Shown in pieces: positions 12,222-23,267 of a stretch of DNA of 64,000 nt. The stretch spans positions 6,689,686 through 6,753,685 of the forward strand of contig OX411552.1 in the NCBI GenBank assembly GCA_948146395.1, read 5' to 3'. The stretch comes from Fragum whitleyi. Lineage: Eukaryota > Mollusca > Bivalvia > Cardiida > Cardiidae. Below the pieces are notes generated by a model. It made no database searches, was not told the origin of the DNA, and saw only the letters and a list, made by a program, of their open reading frames with translations. The position numbers were made by a program, and so were the translations under genes. The first letter of the stretch is position 1. Each line of letters opens with the position of its first letter.

Positions 12222-12303
12222 GAATGTGTGTGTATTCGAACCTGGCCTGTCAGTTCAGTAACTCTATATGTCAAACAGGTTTAGACCACTGCGCTACGGA
12301 GCC
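12222..12303 (-). repeat. tRNA-like (SINE head) fragment
   Basis: On the minus strand it reads GGCTCCGTAGCGCAGTGGTC (a good A-box) and later CCAGGTTCGAATAC (a good B-box), with about 50 bp between. The 3' acceptor does not pair, so a tRNA-derived element is more likely than a tRNA gene. Confidence 0.45.
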
Positions 12304-12488
12304 AATTATAACAATTACATCTTTTTATTTGATATTAAAGAAAAATTCTTTTAATAACCTCGCGGATATTAACGAAAGTGTACGAAAAATAATGAGTGAC
12401 AGGTCAACAATGTTTCACAATATATACTTTTGAAATACTGTTCTCTGAAAGGCCGATTCGCTTCAAGCGTGGTCTAAACAAAATTAAT

Positions 12489-12750
12489 CTTTGTCCTACT
12501 TTTTTATCCAATCAAAAGCCTGGATTTTCAAAATTTTTGATGGTTTATTTTTGTCCTACTTTTTTATCCAATCAAAAGCCTGGATTTTCAAAATTTTTGA
12601 TGGTTTATATTCCTTAGTCTTTGTCCTACCTTATCATCCAATCAGAATGCTGGATTTTAAAATTTCTGATGGTTTATTTTCCTTAGTCTTTGTCCTACAT
12701 TATCATCCAATCAGAAGGCAGGATTTCCAAATTTTTTGAAGGTTTATTTG
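12489..12750 (+). repeat. Four tandem 60-69-bp units with CCAAT cores
   Basis: Units start near 12489, 12549, 12620 and 12689. The first two are identical 60-mers. Each reads TTTGTCCTAC, then ATCCAATCA, then a TGGATTTT-like block, then GATGGTTTAT. Single units of the same sequence recur at about 14609 and 29517 as the left part of a larger repeat family. Confidence 0.85.
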
Positions 12751-15190
12751 ACATAAACTTTCCAGCCCAGGTTTATTTTGACCATTATTTCATTTAAACG
12801 TCGAGGTTTATTTGTGATTCCACGCATGCGTACAGACTAGAACTATCCCTTCATAAATATGCAATGACCACGTAATTACTACACGTGAAAATCGAATTAC
12901 TTGTGCACATGTTGAATAACGAATATCCTATGTAGATTTTTATCTGGCATGGCATGGATTACCATGTCGAATCTCTTATGGAACGACGACTTTTCTACTT
13001 GCCTGTACTTTTATTCAAGAAAAGTAACCCTAACTAATGGGATCTAATTGAACAGTGCAATATATCCTATACTTATTTCTTATCGTTGATTCCAATAAAC
13101 TTCTAGTTTAATTCCTTTTAGTCCCTTTCTAAATTTGGCAAAATCTCATTTCATGATCAGCTATAGATGAGGCGTTTTATAGTCCACCAAAATTAACAAA
13201 ATTTAAGACAATTAACTTAGTTGATGACACAAGAAAACGTCCACGAATTGGGGTCATTGCATGCGCATATAGTCCAAGGTATTTTGGACTGTATAACATC
13301 TTTTTTCTCAACAGAATAGTATAATCTGCTTTGTTGTTTAGGTCTTTATATTGCCCTTCATATATAAGTTCGTAAACAATTACTGGCACATTTTTTCAAT
13401 AAAGGGACATTTTATTACATACGATAATACAATTCCGTTTAGTATTTTATTCTTTCAAAGAAGCATGCTTAACGGAGTGAAAAGTATTAGCTTTTCGTTC
13501 ATCTATGTTGCCGGGTAAATAAAACCAAATTATACTTCATATTTATCTTCTGTAATTGCTCTTTATAAATACTCAATATTTGCGTGCATATTTAAACAAC
13601 TCCATATTTGGAAAAGGTGGGGCGTTTACTTGTAATAAATGTATCCGTCTTATTCCGTTTAAATCGTGCAATTTGATGACAATAATATAAAAGGCGGGAA
13701 AAAGACTAAGTCAGTTAAACGCTAATAATTGAAAATTAAACGATTTAAACAGCCTCAGTCGGTCGCTACGCTCCCTCCTTTCGGCTGTTTAAATCGTTTA
13801 ATTTTCAATTATTAGCGTTTAACTATTACATAAACTAACCAGCTGAGGTTTATTTTGATCATTATTTCATTTAAACGTCAAGGTTTATTTGTTATTCTAA
13901 GCAGGCGTACATACGAAACTCTACCCCCTCATGAATATGCAACGAGCACGTGAAAAGTAAAGGAGAAAATCATGATACACGTGCACATGTTGCATACCCC
14001 ATATTCTTCTCTGATTTGGACCTGGTTGTGCGTGACATGGTCTGTCCATTCGTTTACATGTGGTTTAACCCCGATTTCAACATTATTGCAGTTACATTTC
14101 AATGGCTGGTGCACCTACCCTTAGTTGGTGCGCTAACTAAACATTTATGTATTTATGTGTTTCTGTATGTATCGACAAACTTTTTATCGTTTCATTTTTA
14201 AAATGTTTTTGTCTATGGCTAAACAGATTAGTTTACTAACGTTAGTAAGCTGTTCTCTGGCAATGACCAAATTTGAGTTGTTGTTTTGTAAGGTAAAGTT
14301 CACCTGTCCTTGTATACATATTTTTGTTCATATATAGTTCGGAGACCATTGTCAAGTAAAAAAAAAAAACAAAACAAAAAAAAAAAAACAATTAATACTG
14401 CATTATTTATTATCGGTAATAGCTCATAAGAAAGCCTCAGTATTTACGTTCATATTACAACAACGCCGTATTTGGAAAGAGCGGGCGTTCACTTTGTAAT
14501 AAATAATACCGGCTTATTCCGTGTAAATCGTGCGATATGCTGTCAATTATATTAAGCGCGGTAAAAAGACTAAGTTAAACGCTTATAATTGAAAATTACA
14601 CGATTTAGTCTTTGTCCTACTTTTTCATCCAATCAGAAGGCTGGAATTTGAATTTATTTGATGGTTTGTATTCCATATACTATCGAGACGAGGTTTGACG
14701 AGACTTGGCCTCTCATAAAAATCAGACATAATTTGGTAGCACGTGTAATAAAGAGTCGAAAATTATCAGATTTTCGTTCATATCAAGAACGGAGGTCATT
14801 GACAGCTCAATGAAGCCAAACTATACTTTATATTTTATCATCTGTATTTGCTCCTTAAAAAGCCTCGATATCCACGTGTATATTTCAACACCTCCACATT
14901 TGGAAAGAAAGGGGCGTTTAATTGTAATAAATGTATCCGGCTTATTTCGTTTAAATCGTGCAATATGCTGCCAATAACATAAGGCGCGGGAAAAAGACTA
15001 AGTCAGTTAAACGCTAATAATTGAAAATTAAACGCTTATCTGATATATCACGCATGCGTACCGACTTAAATTTACCCCCTCAGTCATATGCAACGAGCAC
15101 GTGAAAAGATGATGAGAAAATCGTGAAACACGTGCACATGTTATTGAATGGATATTCTGTGCTGATTTTGACCCGACAGGGTTGGCTCTA
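12751..15190 (+). repeat. Cluster of an interspersed family (three to four copies)
   Basis: Shared blocks recur in order: GAGGTTTATTTTGATCATT; CATTTAAACGTCAAGG; CCCCTCATGAATATGCAACG; CACGTGCACATGTT; and, at the far end, CTTATTCCGTTTAAATCGTG then GGCGGGAAAAAGACTAAG. Copies run at about 12751-13713, 13824-14604 and 14605-15002, with part of another at 15040-15220 and a distant copy at 29515-29930. In the 14605-15002 copy the two ends look like inverted repeats (TTAGTCTTTGTCC versus GGAAAAAGACTAAG), so it may be a DNA-type MITE family. No ORF. Confidence 0.55.
13714..13823. repeat. Perfect 41-bp inverted repeat with 28-nt loop
   Basis: The left arm 13714-13754 starts GTTAAACGCTAATAATTG and ends AACAGCC. 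The right arm 13783-13823 is its exact reverse complement. The loop is GC-rich (GGTCGCTACGCTCCC) in an otherwise AT-rich region. The perfect pairing over 41 bp suggests a recent origin or maintenance. Confidence 0.95.
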
Positions 15191-15226
15191 GCCTGTGGAA
15201 TCTCTTATTTTACGACTATTTTTCGT

Positions 15227-16029
15227 TAGGGGAAAACCGGGTAAATTCGGACGGTTTTTACCAACCTTATTTCAGCCCTGATTCTGAAACTCGGACACTA
15301 GCCGTATTCTCATCACTCGAGCGGTCATTTAACTTGCATTTTATCCCAAAAATGTGAAGCAAATGATGGCCAAAACGTTGTGAAAACGAGAAGTTTGAGA
15401 CTACTGTGAAACGGGTAAATTCGGGCGGGATTGTAAAAATTCGGACATGCAAGCGGTAAAACTCGGACATGTTTATCGTCGAAGGGTGAAATTCGGACAA
15501 TTAAGGAATATCAATAATTAGGGGAATAAAGACACGGATTTTGTTAGTTTAAACGAAGAATCTTAATACGAAGCTTTAAAACTTCAATTCAGGGATGCTT
15601 TGACGAAAGATACTATATTTATTTATCAACATTGATGTAGAAAATTGGCAAATATTTCGAATAAAATTTATTAACAGACGCCGACATGTAATATCTAAAC
15701 GTGTATTAATTTCGGGTGTATTCAAAGAAAAAAATAATTTTCGCCAATCCATACCTATTTCTTGACCGTTGACCGAGCCTACATTCGTCAGCAATGTATG
15801 AATGCCAGCTCAATTCGCAAGGTAGTCAGGGGTTTGTGACTTCAAACAGTTTTATCTCCACCAATATATCTATCATTTTATCACAAATTAAACTGACTTA
15901 TGCGAGATAAATCTCAGAATGTATAGAAATATTTGATAAAAACGTTGTTGTCATTGCTTTTTCAAAAAATTATCTTAAAAAGTATGTCCGAATTTATACG
16001 TCTGTCCGAACTTCTACGGTTTTCCCCTA
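15227..16029. mobile_element. MITE with TA + GGGGAAAACCG inverted ends, ~0.8 kb
   Basis: The left end TAGGGGAAAACCGGGTAAAT and the right end, read in reverse, TAGGGGAAAACCGTAGAAGT, form inverted ends bounded by TA. The interior repeats AATTCGGAC several times. The flanks outside it rejoin into the pattern seen in another copy of the surrounding repeat near 12990-13020, which indicates an insertion. There is no transposase ORF. Confidence 0.75.
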
Positions 16030-16649
16030 CTGTTCATTTATTTAAAAAAAAGGGAGAAAATTGTCGCTTACCAGAAATTACTTAAGATTAATTAAAAAGA
16101 AAATTATGATTTTACCTTCTTTCTTAACATTTATTTTAACAAATTTCCCAGTGTTCATTTCTTCCTCGAGTCTTCATTTCGCCGTATCTCTCTTCATGCT
16201 ATGGCGGCTCTAAATTGATTGATTCATTGATTGGATTTTAACACCGCTTTCAACATTTTTTCAGTTATATCGCGGCGGCTGGAGCACCTAACAATGGATT
16301 CCTAGTATTTCTCTCACTAGTACAACCATCACATCTTTTCCTAGCCTCCAGCTGCTATCTCACATAGGTCTTTGATTATCAACCCATTGGTGAGAGATAG
16401 CGGCTCTAGATAAAATCAAAGTATTATTTTTTAAACAGATTAGTATTATCTGACAATGACCAAACATGAATTGAAGTAATACCTTGATTTATTTGATCCG
16501 AACTTGACTTCTCATAAAAATCAGACATATTTTGTAGCACGTGTAATAAAGAGTGAAAAAATTTCAGATTTTCGTTCATATAAAGAACGGCGTTCATTGA
16601 CAGCTCAATAAAGCCAAACTATACTTTATATTTTATCATCTTTAATGGC
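16030..16649 (+). repeat. Remnants of interspersed repeats
   Basis: A block reading TTCAGTTATATCGCGGCGGC, then GGAGCACCTAACAATGGATT, then a TTTGATTATCAACCC-like phrase is a common bivalve repeat. Related phrases occur near 14075, 29815 and 47160. At 16500-16650 the sequence repeats the block also seen at about 14705-14850 (ATAAAGAGTGAAAA, TCATTGACAGCTCAAT). No gene. Confidence 0.5.
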
Positions 16650-17110
16650 TCCTGTCACGCCCAGGACGCCAAAAGGTGACGTCAACACAATCTGGTGGTA
16701 AAATCATCCAATGGCATGTTCGCGACAGGTTCTGATCGGCTTCGAAGTCGACACGGGACAAATAAGGACTTCAAGGGCGACGGATGTGCGCATTTACAAT
16801 ACGTCATTGTTTAAAACAGGTCGGGTAAAGCTTCACAAGCGCTTTACACGAGAACGTTCCAAAGCCAGACCATCAACAAGATCATGTTTAATTCGAGGAT
16901 ATCGGAGAAACGGTAATCGACATTGACAATGTATTCTTTTCACAGATGAATAAAAAACTATCTCGATATAGTCGACGGTGTCAATGTGAACGTCTTGCGT
17001 TATGTCGTGGTAGACAGGCTATGCCTTTGGTGGTGGGAGTAAAACGGCATTTTATGAAGACAAAAAACAAATATTTTGTTTTGGAAGTTTACAAAGAAAC
17101 GTTATGTTGA
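16650..17110 (+). pseudogene. Weak Tc1/mariner-like transposase relic
   Basis: A broken frame gives ILFTDE followed, after a stop, by a basic stretch ending in a VVVGVKRHFM-like segment. That is the position and order of the first catalytic Asp block (LFTDESRF ... GGVMVWGGI) in Tc1-like transposases. Upstream, arginine-rich sequence at 16711-16926 would correspond to the region between the DNA-binding and catalytic parts. No second Asp or Glu block was found. The call rests on one motif and is tentative. Confidence 0.35.
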
Positions 17111-17836
17111 GAACATCTTGAGACCATTTGTTTGTCCGTTCTCAAAGAAACACGTTAAAATTGACGTTTTCCTACAGATCAACGCTCGGTCGCATTCTGT
17201 AATATTGATTTAGGTTTTCTCAGAGTCAATTGCGTTAATTTGCTTCCTTGTATTGCCTTTACTTCGAATCGTTACCCTGCATGGTATGTGTTGGCCAATT
17301 AGGACGTACGGTGTTTGACGAATGGCGTCATATCGGGAACCGGCAGAGGTTCATCAACGCTCTTACGGACGAGTGACAGGCCATTCTTTGATATCGTTTT
17401 CAGCGTGCAATAAGAATTTTTGGCGCCATATCCATGCAGTTATCCATGAAAACGGTGGCCAAACTCGTTATTGATGTTAGTGACTTATCAATTTTAAGTA
17501 AGTTTATTCAAGCCAGAAAAATAAGACGTTTGCTCCTAGCCACTGATTAAAAACCATGTTTGCCCAGCACTCCATTGTCAATGAAATGGATAACCTTGTT
17601 ACCACATTTAAAATGCTAAATGTGTTATGGGTGCTGTTGTTGGTGGTAACTTTCTTTTGACGCTGAGTATATACATTGCAATTATTCTACATAAATCTTG
17701 TATTGAATACAATTAAACTGAACGTTTCTGTATCATTTGACGTGCTCGCTGAACTGATTTAATCCATAGGCACTTGGATGCGGGATTCGATAACTACCCC
17801 ACATAAATAGTCTTTAAAGAATAAAACAGTAGTATA
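17111..17836. other. No gene seen
   Basis: Noncoding, without clear repeats. It may contain further decayed parts of the preceding transposase relic, but I could not align them. Confidence 0.4.
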
Positions 17837-17981
17837 GGTAGTGCAGCCGACATTTTTAAGAGAACAGATGTTTTTACAAGCATATTTGGCTTCCGTCACA
17901 GGACGTCTTAACTCGTAAGAATCGAGTACCTAATTGCTTGTAAAAACACCCGTTCCCGTAGAAAACGGCAACTGCACTACC
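17837..17981. mobile_element. Foldback MITE with GGTAGTGCAG ends
   Basis: The left arm GGTAGTGCAG then TGTTTTTACAAGCA is inverted on the right as TGCTTGTAAAAACA then CTGCACTACC. The 145-bp element is mostly hairpin and has no ORF. Confidence 0.7.
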
Positions 17982-18315
17982 TTGTGGACATTTATTATTG
18001 TGAATAGCAAATGATAGGAACTTAACCTGACCCCTTCACTGAAATTGTAAATGTTCGAGAGAGAACCCTACGTTTTAAGACAAGCAATAACGTTGGTTTA
18101 AAAGGTAAATCAAACTTTCTAAATGCGTTATTTTAACCTATTTTATCTATTTCGAAGAAATGGCACAATAATCTAACAGTAAAAAGTTCATTTCACGGCT
18201 CACCGCACAAATTCTACCTATACATGTGCAGTCTGATTGGTCAGAATATCAAAACAAGTTTATTACAATTTACCTTTAGCTGAGGCGTAACAAGAAGACA
18301 ACCATTTTCGCTATA
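17982..18315. other. No gene seen
   Basis: Noncoding AT-rich sequence leading up to the M1 left end; no structure recognised. Confidence 0.4.
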
Positions 18316-18481
18316 CAGTTAGTTACATCGTGAAATTGACATTCACCTCAATCAAAACCGCTCTAACTCAACGCTCCATTCATTCATTCCAAACACTCAC
18401 TCAAACCATTCAAAAACGCTCAAACCATTTGAAAAATTTAGAATCAACAACGTCATTCAAAATAAATTTTGAAAGAGAAAA

Positions 18482-18487
<6 letters not shown>
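18316..18487 (+). mobile_element. M1 element, left part (right part at 27087-27338)
   Basis: It starts TA|CAGTTAGTTACATCGTG and shows the typical left half (AATCAAAACCGCTC, CATTCATTCCAAACACTCAC). It breaks off at GAGAAAAATCCTT, directly against a poly-T run. The sequence at 27087 resumes at the same internal M1 position (AATCCTTATTTCTCTGACAT), so one M1 copy has been split by an 8.6-kb insertion. AATCCTT is present on both sides. Confidence 0.75.
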
Positions 18488-18519
<32 letters not shown>

Positions 18520-18520
<1 letters not shown>

Positions 18521-19733
18521 CTTTTTAAACATTTTATTCGTTTTCTATTTTACATACGGTTTATGTCATTGGTGTAAATAAGTAATCATTTTATATATAT
18601 CGTAACTCGTCAAAGACGATGTGTCACCTGCTTCGCGTCTTCAGCCTCATAATTTAAAAAGCATATTATATAACTAGATAAGTTTAGCTATATGTATTGA
18701 TAAAAAAAAAAGGTGTACCAGGCAAACACTGCTTGATAAAATAGTCCTTTTTGTAATAAATATTTTTGGCTTTATAAGATGTTTATATTGTAAAGCGAAT
18801 GACACATCATGAATGGCGTAAAATGTATATATAAAACATGCCTTAAGCATCTTTGACTTGACTGGCTCTGACCCACAATAACTTCTGCTTGCCATTACAT
18901 ATAGATGCATTACAAAACCGATTATAATAAATCATTTTTGAACAATTGTACGCAAAAAGATGGTGGTTTCTTTATAAGCATATGACTTTAGTTGATATTA
19001 ATTATACATAAGGTTTTAAATAAAAGTATTTTCTCGTGTTTCTTAATTTTTTTTATGTATCATACTCAAGAATCATTATTTAATGATGCTTTTACTTCAA
19101 GCGTATATTAGAAGTTCGATTTGATATTTTGTATTTGGTATCTTACTTTTGTTAATTTTTGTAAATAATTGTAAGCAATTGTATATATGCATGTATGTAT
19201 TTATACACCTATACACATATACTGGTATATATATGCATACACATCGAGGGCCCAGCGCAAGACTGCCCCAACTGTACATACACTGTATATACACCTAGTA
19301 CAGTCCCGCGCCAAAACCCCGACATGTACATGTCTACATTATTTTTTACGCGATCTATTGTGGGTCATTACCTTTTTCATTAAATGTAGAATAAAATGTA
19401 TATACTGAACAAATAAACAAAAACAGTAATGGAAGAAAAAACGTAACAAAAAATTGAAGACGGCATTTGAAGAAGGAAAAAAAAACAAAGATTTTACACA
19501 AATAATCGTTGGAAAAAAAACGTAAAATGAGAGGGAAAAAAATATTCAAGAAGAAAACTTTTAATGATGATTTTGTTTTGAATTGTAAAAAATAATATTA
19601 GCACACACAAATAATGAAGAAAAAAAAAGTTTATAAAGTGTAGATTTCTTTCAAATCTTAGAAAAAAAAATGTTTTCGATATTTGATATTTCGGAGCTCA
19701 CAAAAGATTCAAATATATGATAAATAGAAAAAA
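18520..19733 (-). other. Probable 3' untranslated region of LINE-3
   Basis: No gene. AT-rich sequence between the ORF2 stop at 19734 and the poly(A) tail, with an ATGTATGTATTTATACACC-type low-complexity patch around 19190-19240 and many A-runs. Assignment to the LINE rests on its position only. Confidence 0.4.
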
Positions 19734-20281
19734 TTAGCGATGTTGTACCAATCTAGTTACAATTGCCCAGTTCTTCCTACGTTTTTCTTTAGCCCTTGTT
19801 TTTTCAAATACATTTGAAGCAAGTATTAAATGATTTTTAAATCCATATATTGTTGGTATAACAGGGTTTGATCTACAGCTGTAGATATATCTTTTCATTT
19901 CTAGACATAAAATGTCTATATCTGGTTTATCTTCACATCCTAGTAAAATATCAAGGCTTGATAATTCAAAATTCGGGTAAAAGATTTGCAGGTTTAAATT
20001 GATGTGTCGTATAATTGGTTTTATCTTTTCACATTCAAAAAATAAATGAATTAAATTTTCTTCATGTGCGTTACAGAAACTACATAGATTATCTTCTTTT
20101 ATATTCATTTTTTGCAATAAAGAATTTGTTGGCAATATTCTATGTACTATTCTTGTTTGTAGCCACTGGGTATATGTATCATTTGTTAATTGAAAAACAC
20201 TGGAATGAATAGTTGTCCAACTTTTTTTAAATTGTCCATATAGATTGAGCCATTTATTTTGGCATGTAGGGGTTTCTCTAT
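19734..20281 (-). pseudogene. LINE-3 ORF2, C-terminal part
   Basis: The frame contains RETPTCQNKWLNLYG, then the block RIVHRILPTNSLLQKM that I associate with the C-terminus of L1/Tx1-like ORF2 proteins, then a zinc-knuckle pattern C-x2-C-x8-H-x4-C (CSFCNAHEENLIHLFFEC). It ends at a stop at 19734. The first residues of the open frame, upstream of RET, come from the inserted sequence and not from the LINE. It joins at protein level to the piece ending ...ECVRET near 22746, which shows that one reading frame was split. Confidence 0.75.
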
Positions 20282-20629
20282 TTTTAAGTTGGAATGCGGA
20301 GCAATTCCAACTTAGATTTAACAAAACCGCAAAATGAACACAAGATAATTTCATTTCGGGTTTTTTGAGAACACATATCACGTGAACATGATGTGATTAC
20401 ACTTCGGCCTATTTTTTATATCTCAACTTGACAAAGACATACAGTTTATTTCATCAAAAAGTAATAATGCTGTACAATTACACAACTATCACTTCATGTA
20501 TATTTTTAACAAGTTAATTTTATGTTTTGAACGATATTTATTGAAAGTTGCGTACGAATATATTAGTATCACTTGTTTGCATTACTATATTTGGAAATCA
20601 TGTGATGAGTCAAGTTCGATAAGGTCAGC

Positions 20630-20760
20630 AATTGACAATAGCACTAGCCAATCACGTGATTCGCTTATTTGGTAATGTCGCGATATGTTTTCTCAGTATT
20701 GTGGCAATAGCACAGACCAATCACGTGATCTGCTTATTTGGTAAGGTCGCGACCTGTTTT
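20630..20760 (+). repeat. Two tandem ~72-76-bp units with CACGTGAT
   Basis: The unit GACAATAGCACTAGCCAATC then ACGTGATTCGCTTATTTGGTA then GTCGCGATATGTTTT is repeated directly with a few changes (GCAATAGCACAGACCAATCA, GTGATCTGCTTATTTGG, GGTCGCGACCTGTTTTT). Confidence 0.8.
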
Positions 20761-21022
20761 TCGTAGAATTATGTTATAGCTTCTTTTAAAGATATAGTTT
20801 CTCTTTCTGAACGACCTTATTACACATTTAACTTTTGACTATCTACATGAATGTTTCATTGTAAAAACCTAATACTCATCCAATAAAACCCTTGCCACCG
20901 CATCTTTAATATCTTTGCCCAATTGCATTCCATCACCAATTTGCCATTTGAAGCAAATCAACTAGTTCAACTTGTTTTCTTCACATTCTTACACATCAAC
21001 ACGTTTAAGAGCACCATCATAC

Positions 21023-21460
21023 AATTAGTTACATCGTAAAATTGACATCAATTCATCTCAATAAAAAAAAAAATTCTTAATCGCTCAATCTGCGCTCCAT
21101 TCATTCATTCCAAACACTCACTCAAACCATTCAAAAATGCTCACAGTTATTAAAAATAAACAAGATCAACATGTACATTCAAAATGAATTTAGCAAGAAC
21201 CAAATCGCGATTTCACTGACATAATTGAAATTTAAAGCGTCTGATTGGTTCTTGACGAATTACAAAGCTATTGATTGAACGTGTATGCATATTTTATATA
21301 GGTTTTATATATCGCTATTTTTGTTCATCCTGAACAAAATAAGCGACGTTGGATTCCCTCCCTTTAATTTCACTCAAGACTCACTCCGCTCACTAATTCA
21401 ACATCATTCCTAAATCATTTTAAAATCGTTCATCTTATCAATTTCACGCTGTTATTAACT
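21023..21460 (+). mobile_element. M1 element, complete copy
   Basis: TA flanks both sides of CAATTAGTTACATCG ... CACGCTGTTATTAACTG. The CATTCATTCCAAACACTCAC block and the Hairpin-side blocks (TTTTTGTTCATCCTGAACAAAAT) are present. The element is 438 bp and lies inside the insertion in LINE-3. Confidence 0.85.
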
Positions 21461-22046
21461 GTACCCCCAACTCAGAGGTAGAGGAGCATATATTGATTTC
21501 ATCATGTCTGTCTCTCAGTCCATTGACCTTTTGCTTTCCGCTAGATAAACGGAGAAGCAATTAGCCATTAATAACGAAACTTTACACAAATATTGCCCAA
21601 GACCCAAAGAAATGCCCTATTGTTTCGGGGTCATACATGTCACGGTCATTAGTAAATTTTAACAGTTAACAGTTTCCACTCTAACTGAACAACCAATCAT
21701 AAAACTTGACACAAAATTTGTCAATGACCCGAGAAAGTGCCCAATTTTTGAGTCACAAAGGTCGAAATCACAATTGAACTTCGTCCAAAAGTTGTCTTGA
21801 GATTCCAACTCATGAAGTAAAAGACTTCCCTGCAAAGATAGCTTTTCATCATGGACAAATCAACTGTTAAGGTCCACTTTGCGACACTTCTAATGAAAAC
21901 TGTAATTGATAACTCAAATGGAACAGAATTCATTTGAAAAATAATATAAAAACTGTTTTGAGTGTATAAGTGTTCGCCTGTGCGTCCATCAGTCGGCTGT
22001 ATGGTCCATATGATTTTCTTCCTTTTTAGCTCACCTGAGCACAACG

Positions 22047-22552
22047 TGCTCAAGGGAAGCTTTTAGGATCACCCTGACTCCGTCGTCCGTCGTCAACTTT
22101 CTTAAAACTTATTCTTCTCCTAAACCGCTGAGCCAATTTCAATGAAATTTTGCCAGAATGTTCCCTGGGTGACTCTCTTCAAAATCGTCGCTTTATTCTT
22201 ATTGGCCAATAATTATGGTTATGGCAGGGCGGGGCTTATTTTGAGCCACAAATCTTTGAATGACATCTCCTCCTGAACCACTGGGCAGATTTCAATGAAA
22301 CTTTACAAGAATGATCCTTTGATAACCTTCTTCAAATATTGTTGGCAAAATTTTCATTGGCCCTTAAATTTCGGCGTGGCAGGGTAGGGCTAGTTTTGAG
22401 TCTCCTCTGTAATGAATTGGTTGGCAGGGTCTATTATGACTGCTCATAATTCGAATAATATCTCCTCTTCAACAATTAGGCAAATTTGAATGAATCTTTG
22501 AAAGTTTCTTGGATAAGATCCACTGTACCAATCGAATTCAGGTGCACTGTTT
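22047..22552 (+). repeat. Bivalve-type repeat beginning GCTCACCTGAGC
   Basis: The opening AGCTCACCTGAGCACAACG, CCGTCGTCCGTCGTC and repeated phrases like GAGCCAATTTCAATGAAATT and CCAGAATGTTCC form a degenerate tandem structure. A related copy lies in laccase intron 2 (about 50290-50880). I recognise this style of repeat from bivalve genomes. Noncoding. Confidence 0.6.
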
Positions 22553-22745
22553 ATGGCCATTCTAGCCCTTTTGTTATCATTTTTCTTTGATCAGATTCAG
22601 GCCTGTATAACGATTCAGGGGTTTGAGCGTCTCTCGTTGCTGAAATACATTGATTCATATACGCCCGTCAAAAGACGAGGCGTATTTTGTGATCACCTAT
22701 GGTGGGCGGGAGGCGTCAGCTTCGTTAGTAGCTAGGGGTCACCGT
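22553..22745. other. Short repeat fragment at right edge of the insertion
   Basis: Contains ATACGCCCGTCAAAAGACG and GGCGTATTTTGTGATCACC, which resemble terminal sequence of another bivalve repeat. No gene. Confidence 0.35.
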
Positions 22746-23267
22746 CTCTCGAACGCATTCCAACTTATCAGTACTTTCAGTACTTTGATTTATTAATACT
22801 GAATATGAAAATTTATTAACGTTGACATTTGTAATTAGAGGAAATGTAGTATAACTCATGGACGGATTATGAATCTTTTGTAACAATGAGTTATCAATTT
22901 GGATGCTCAAACTTTGAGTATGCATGTAGGACTTTACTGCATTACGTATACTATAGAAGTCTAAAAAGTTTAAACGCTCTTTAAGCAGATCTTTGAAATA
23001 TTCGTATGTTTTGAAGCTCCCGTCTTCTTTAAGAAGATCCTTTATAAGGATAATCCCATTGTTAAAAAGTGTTTTATTAAAGAAATATTTTGTGTTTATT
23101 TTTATGTTTTCATTAAAGAATATTGGTGAGTGGAGCACTTGATTCCAATTTTCGAGCGGCAGTCTTCTGCTATATGATACATACGACTTTAGAACATCGA
23201 CCCAAAACATGTTTTTTATTTTTTTTGCAATATTTTCACTATAACATTCACCACAATTCACAACCAT
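22746..23267 (-). pseudogene. LINE-3 ORF2, middle part after frameshift
   Basis: An open frame continuing the reverse-transcriptase ORF after a frameshift near 23260 (the upstream frame ends ...FIWDGCELW; this frame resumes ...NCGECYSENIAKKIKNMFW and FWVDVLKSYVSY). It encodes the poorly conserved region between RT and the C-terminal zinc knuckle and stops being LINE-like at ...KLECVRET, where the inserted DNA begins. Confidence 0.7.

Larger units (their letters stand above)
20275..22745. mobile_element. ~2.5-kb composite insertion inside LINE-3 ORF2
   Basis: On both sides LINE-3 protein-coding sequence meets unrelated DNA (RETPT... at the left edge, ...ECVRET at the right edge). The insert holds a 76-bp tandem duplication (20630-20760), a complete M1 (21023-21460) and a bivalve AGCTCACCTGAGC repeat (22047-22550). 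A 13-nt inverted copy of the adjacent LINE sequence, AAGTTGGAATGCG at 20286-20298 (inverse of 22754-22766), lies at its left edge. Only TCTC is shared at the borders, so no clear target duplication is visible. Confidence 0.6.

Noticed and set aside
12491..12739. Repetitive protein with repeated SYFFIQSKAWIFKIFDG-like unit
   Set aside because: A 60-bp tandem repeat whose unit length is divisible by three; the frame breaks at units of 69 bp with altered sequence, and single units elsewhere are noncoding.
15267..15500. 77-codon minus-strand frame with repeated MSEFH/MSEFY-like phrases
   Set aside because: Produced by the repeated AATTCGGAC word of a MITE; no start context or domain.
18330..18581. 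83-codon plus-strand frame with a poly-Phe stretch
   Set aside because: It is M1 sequence running into the poly-T tail of LINE-3.
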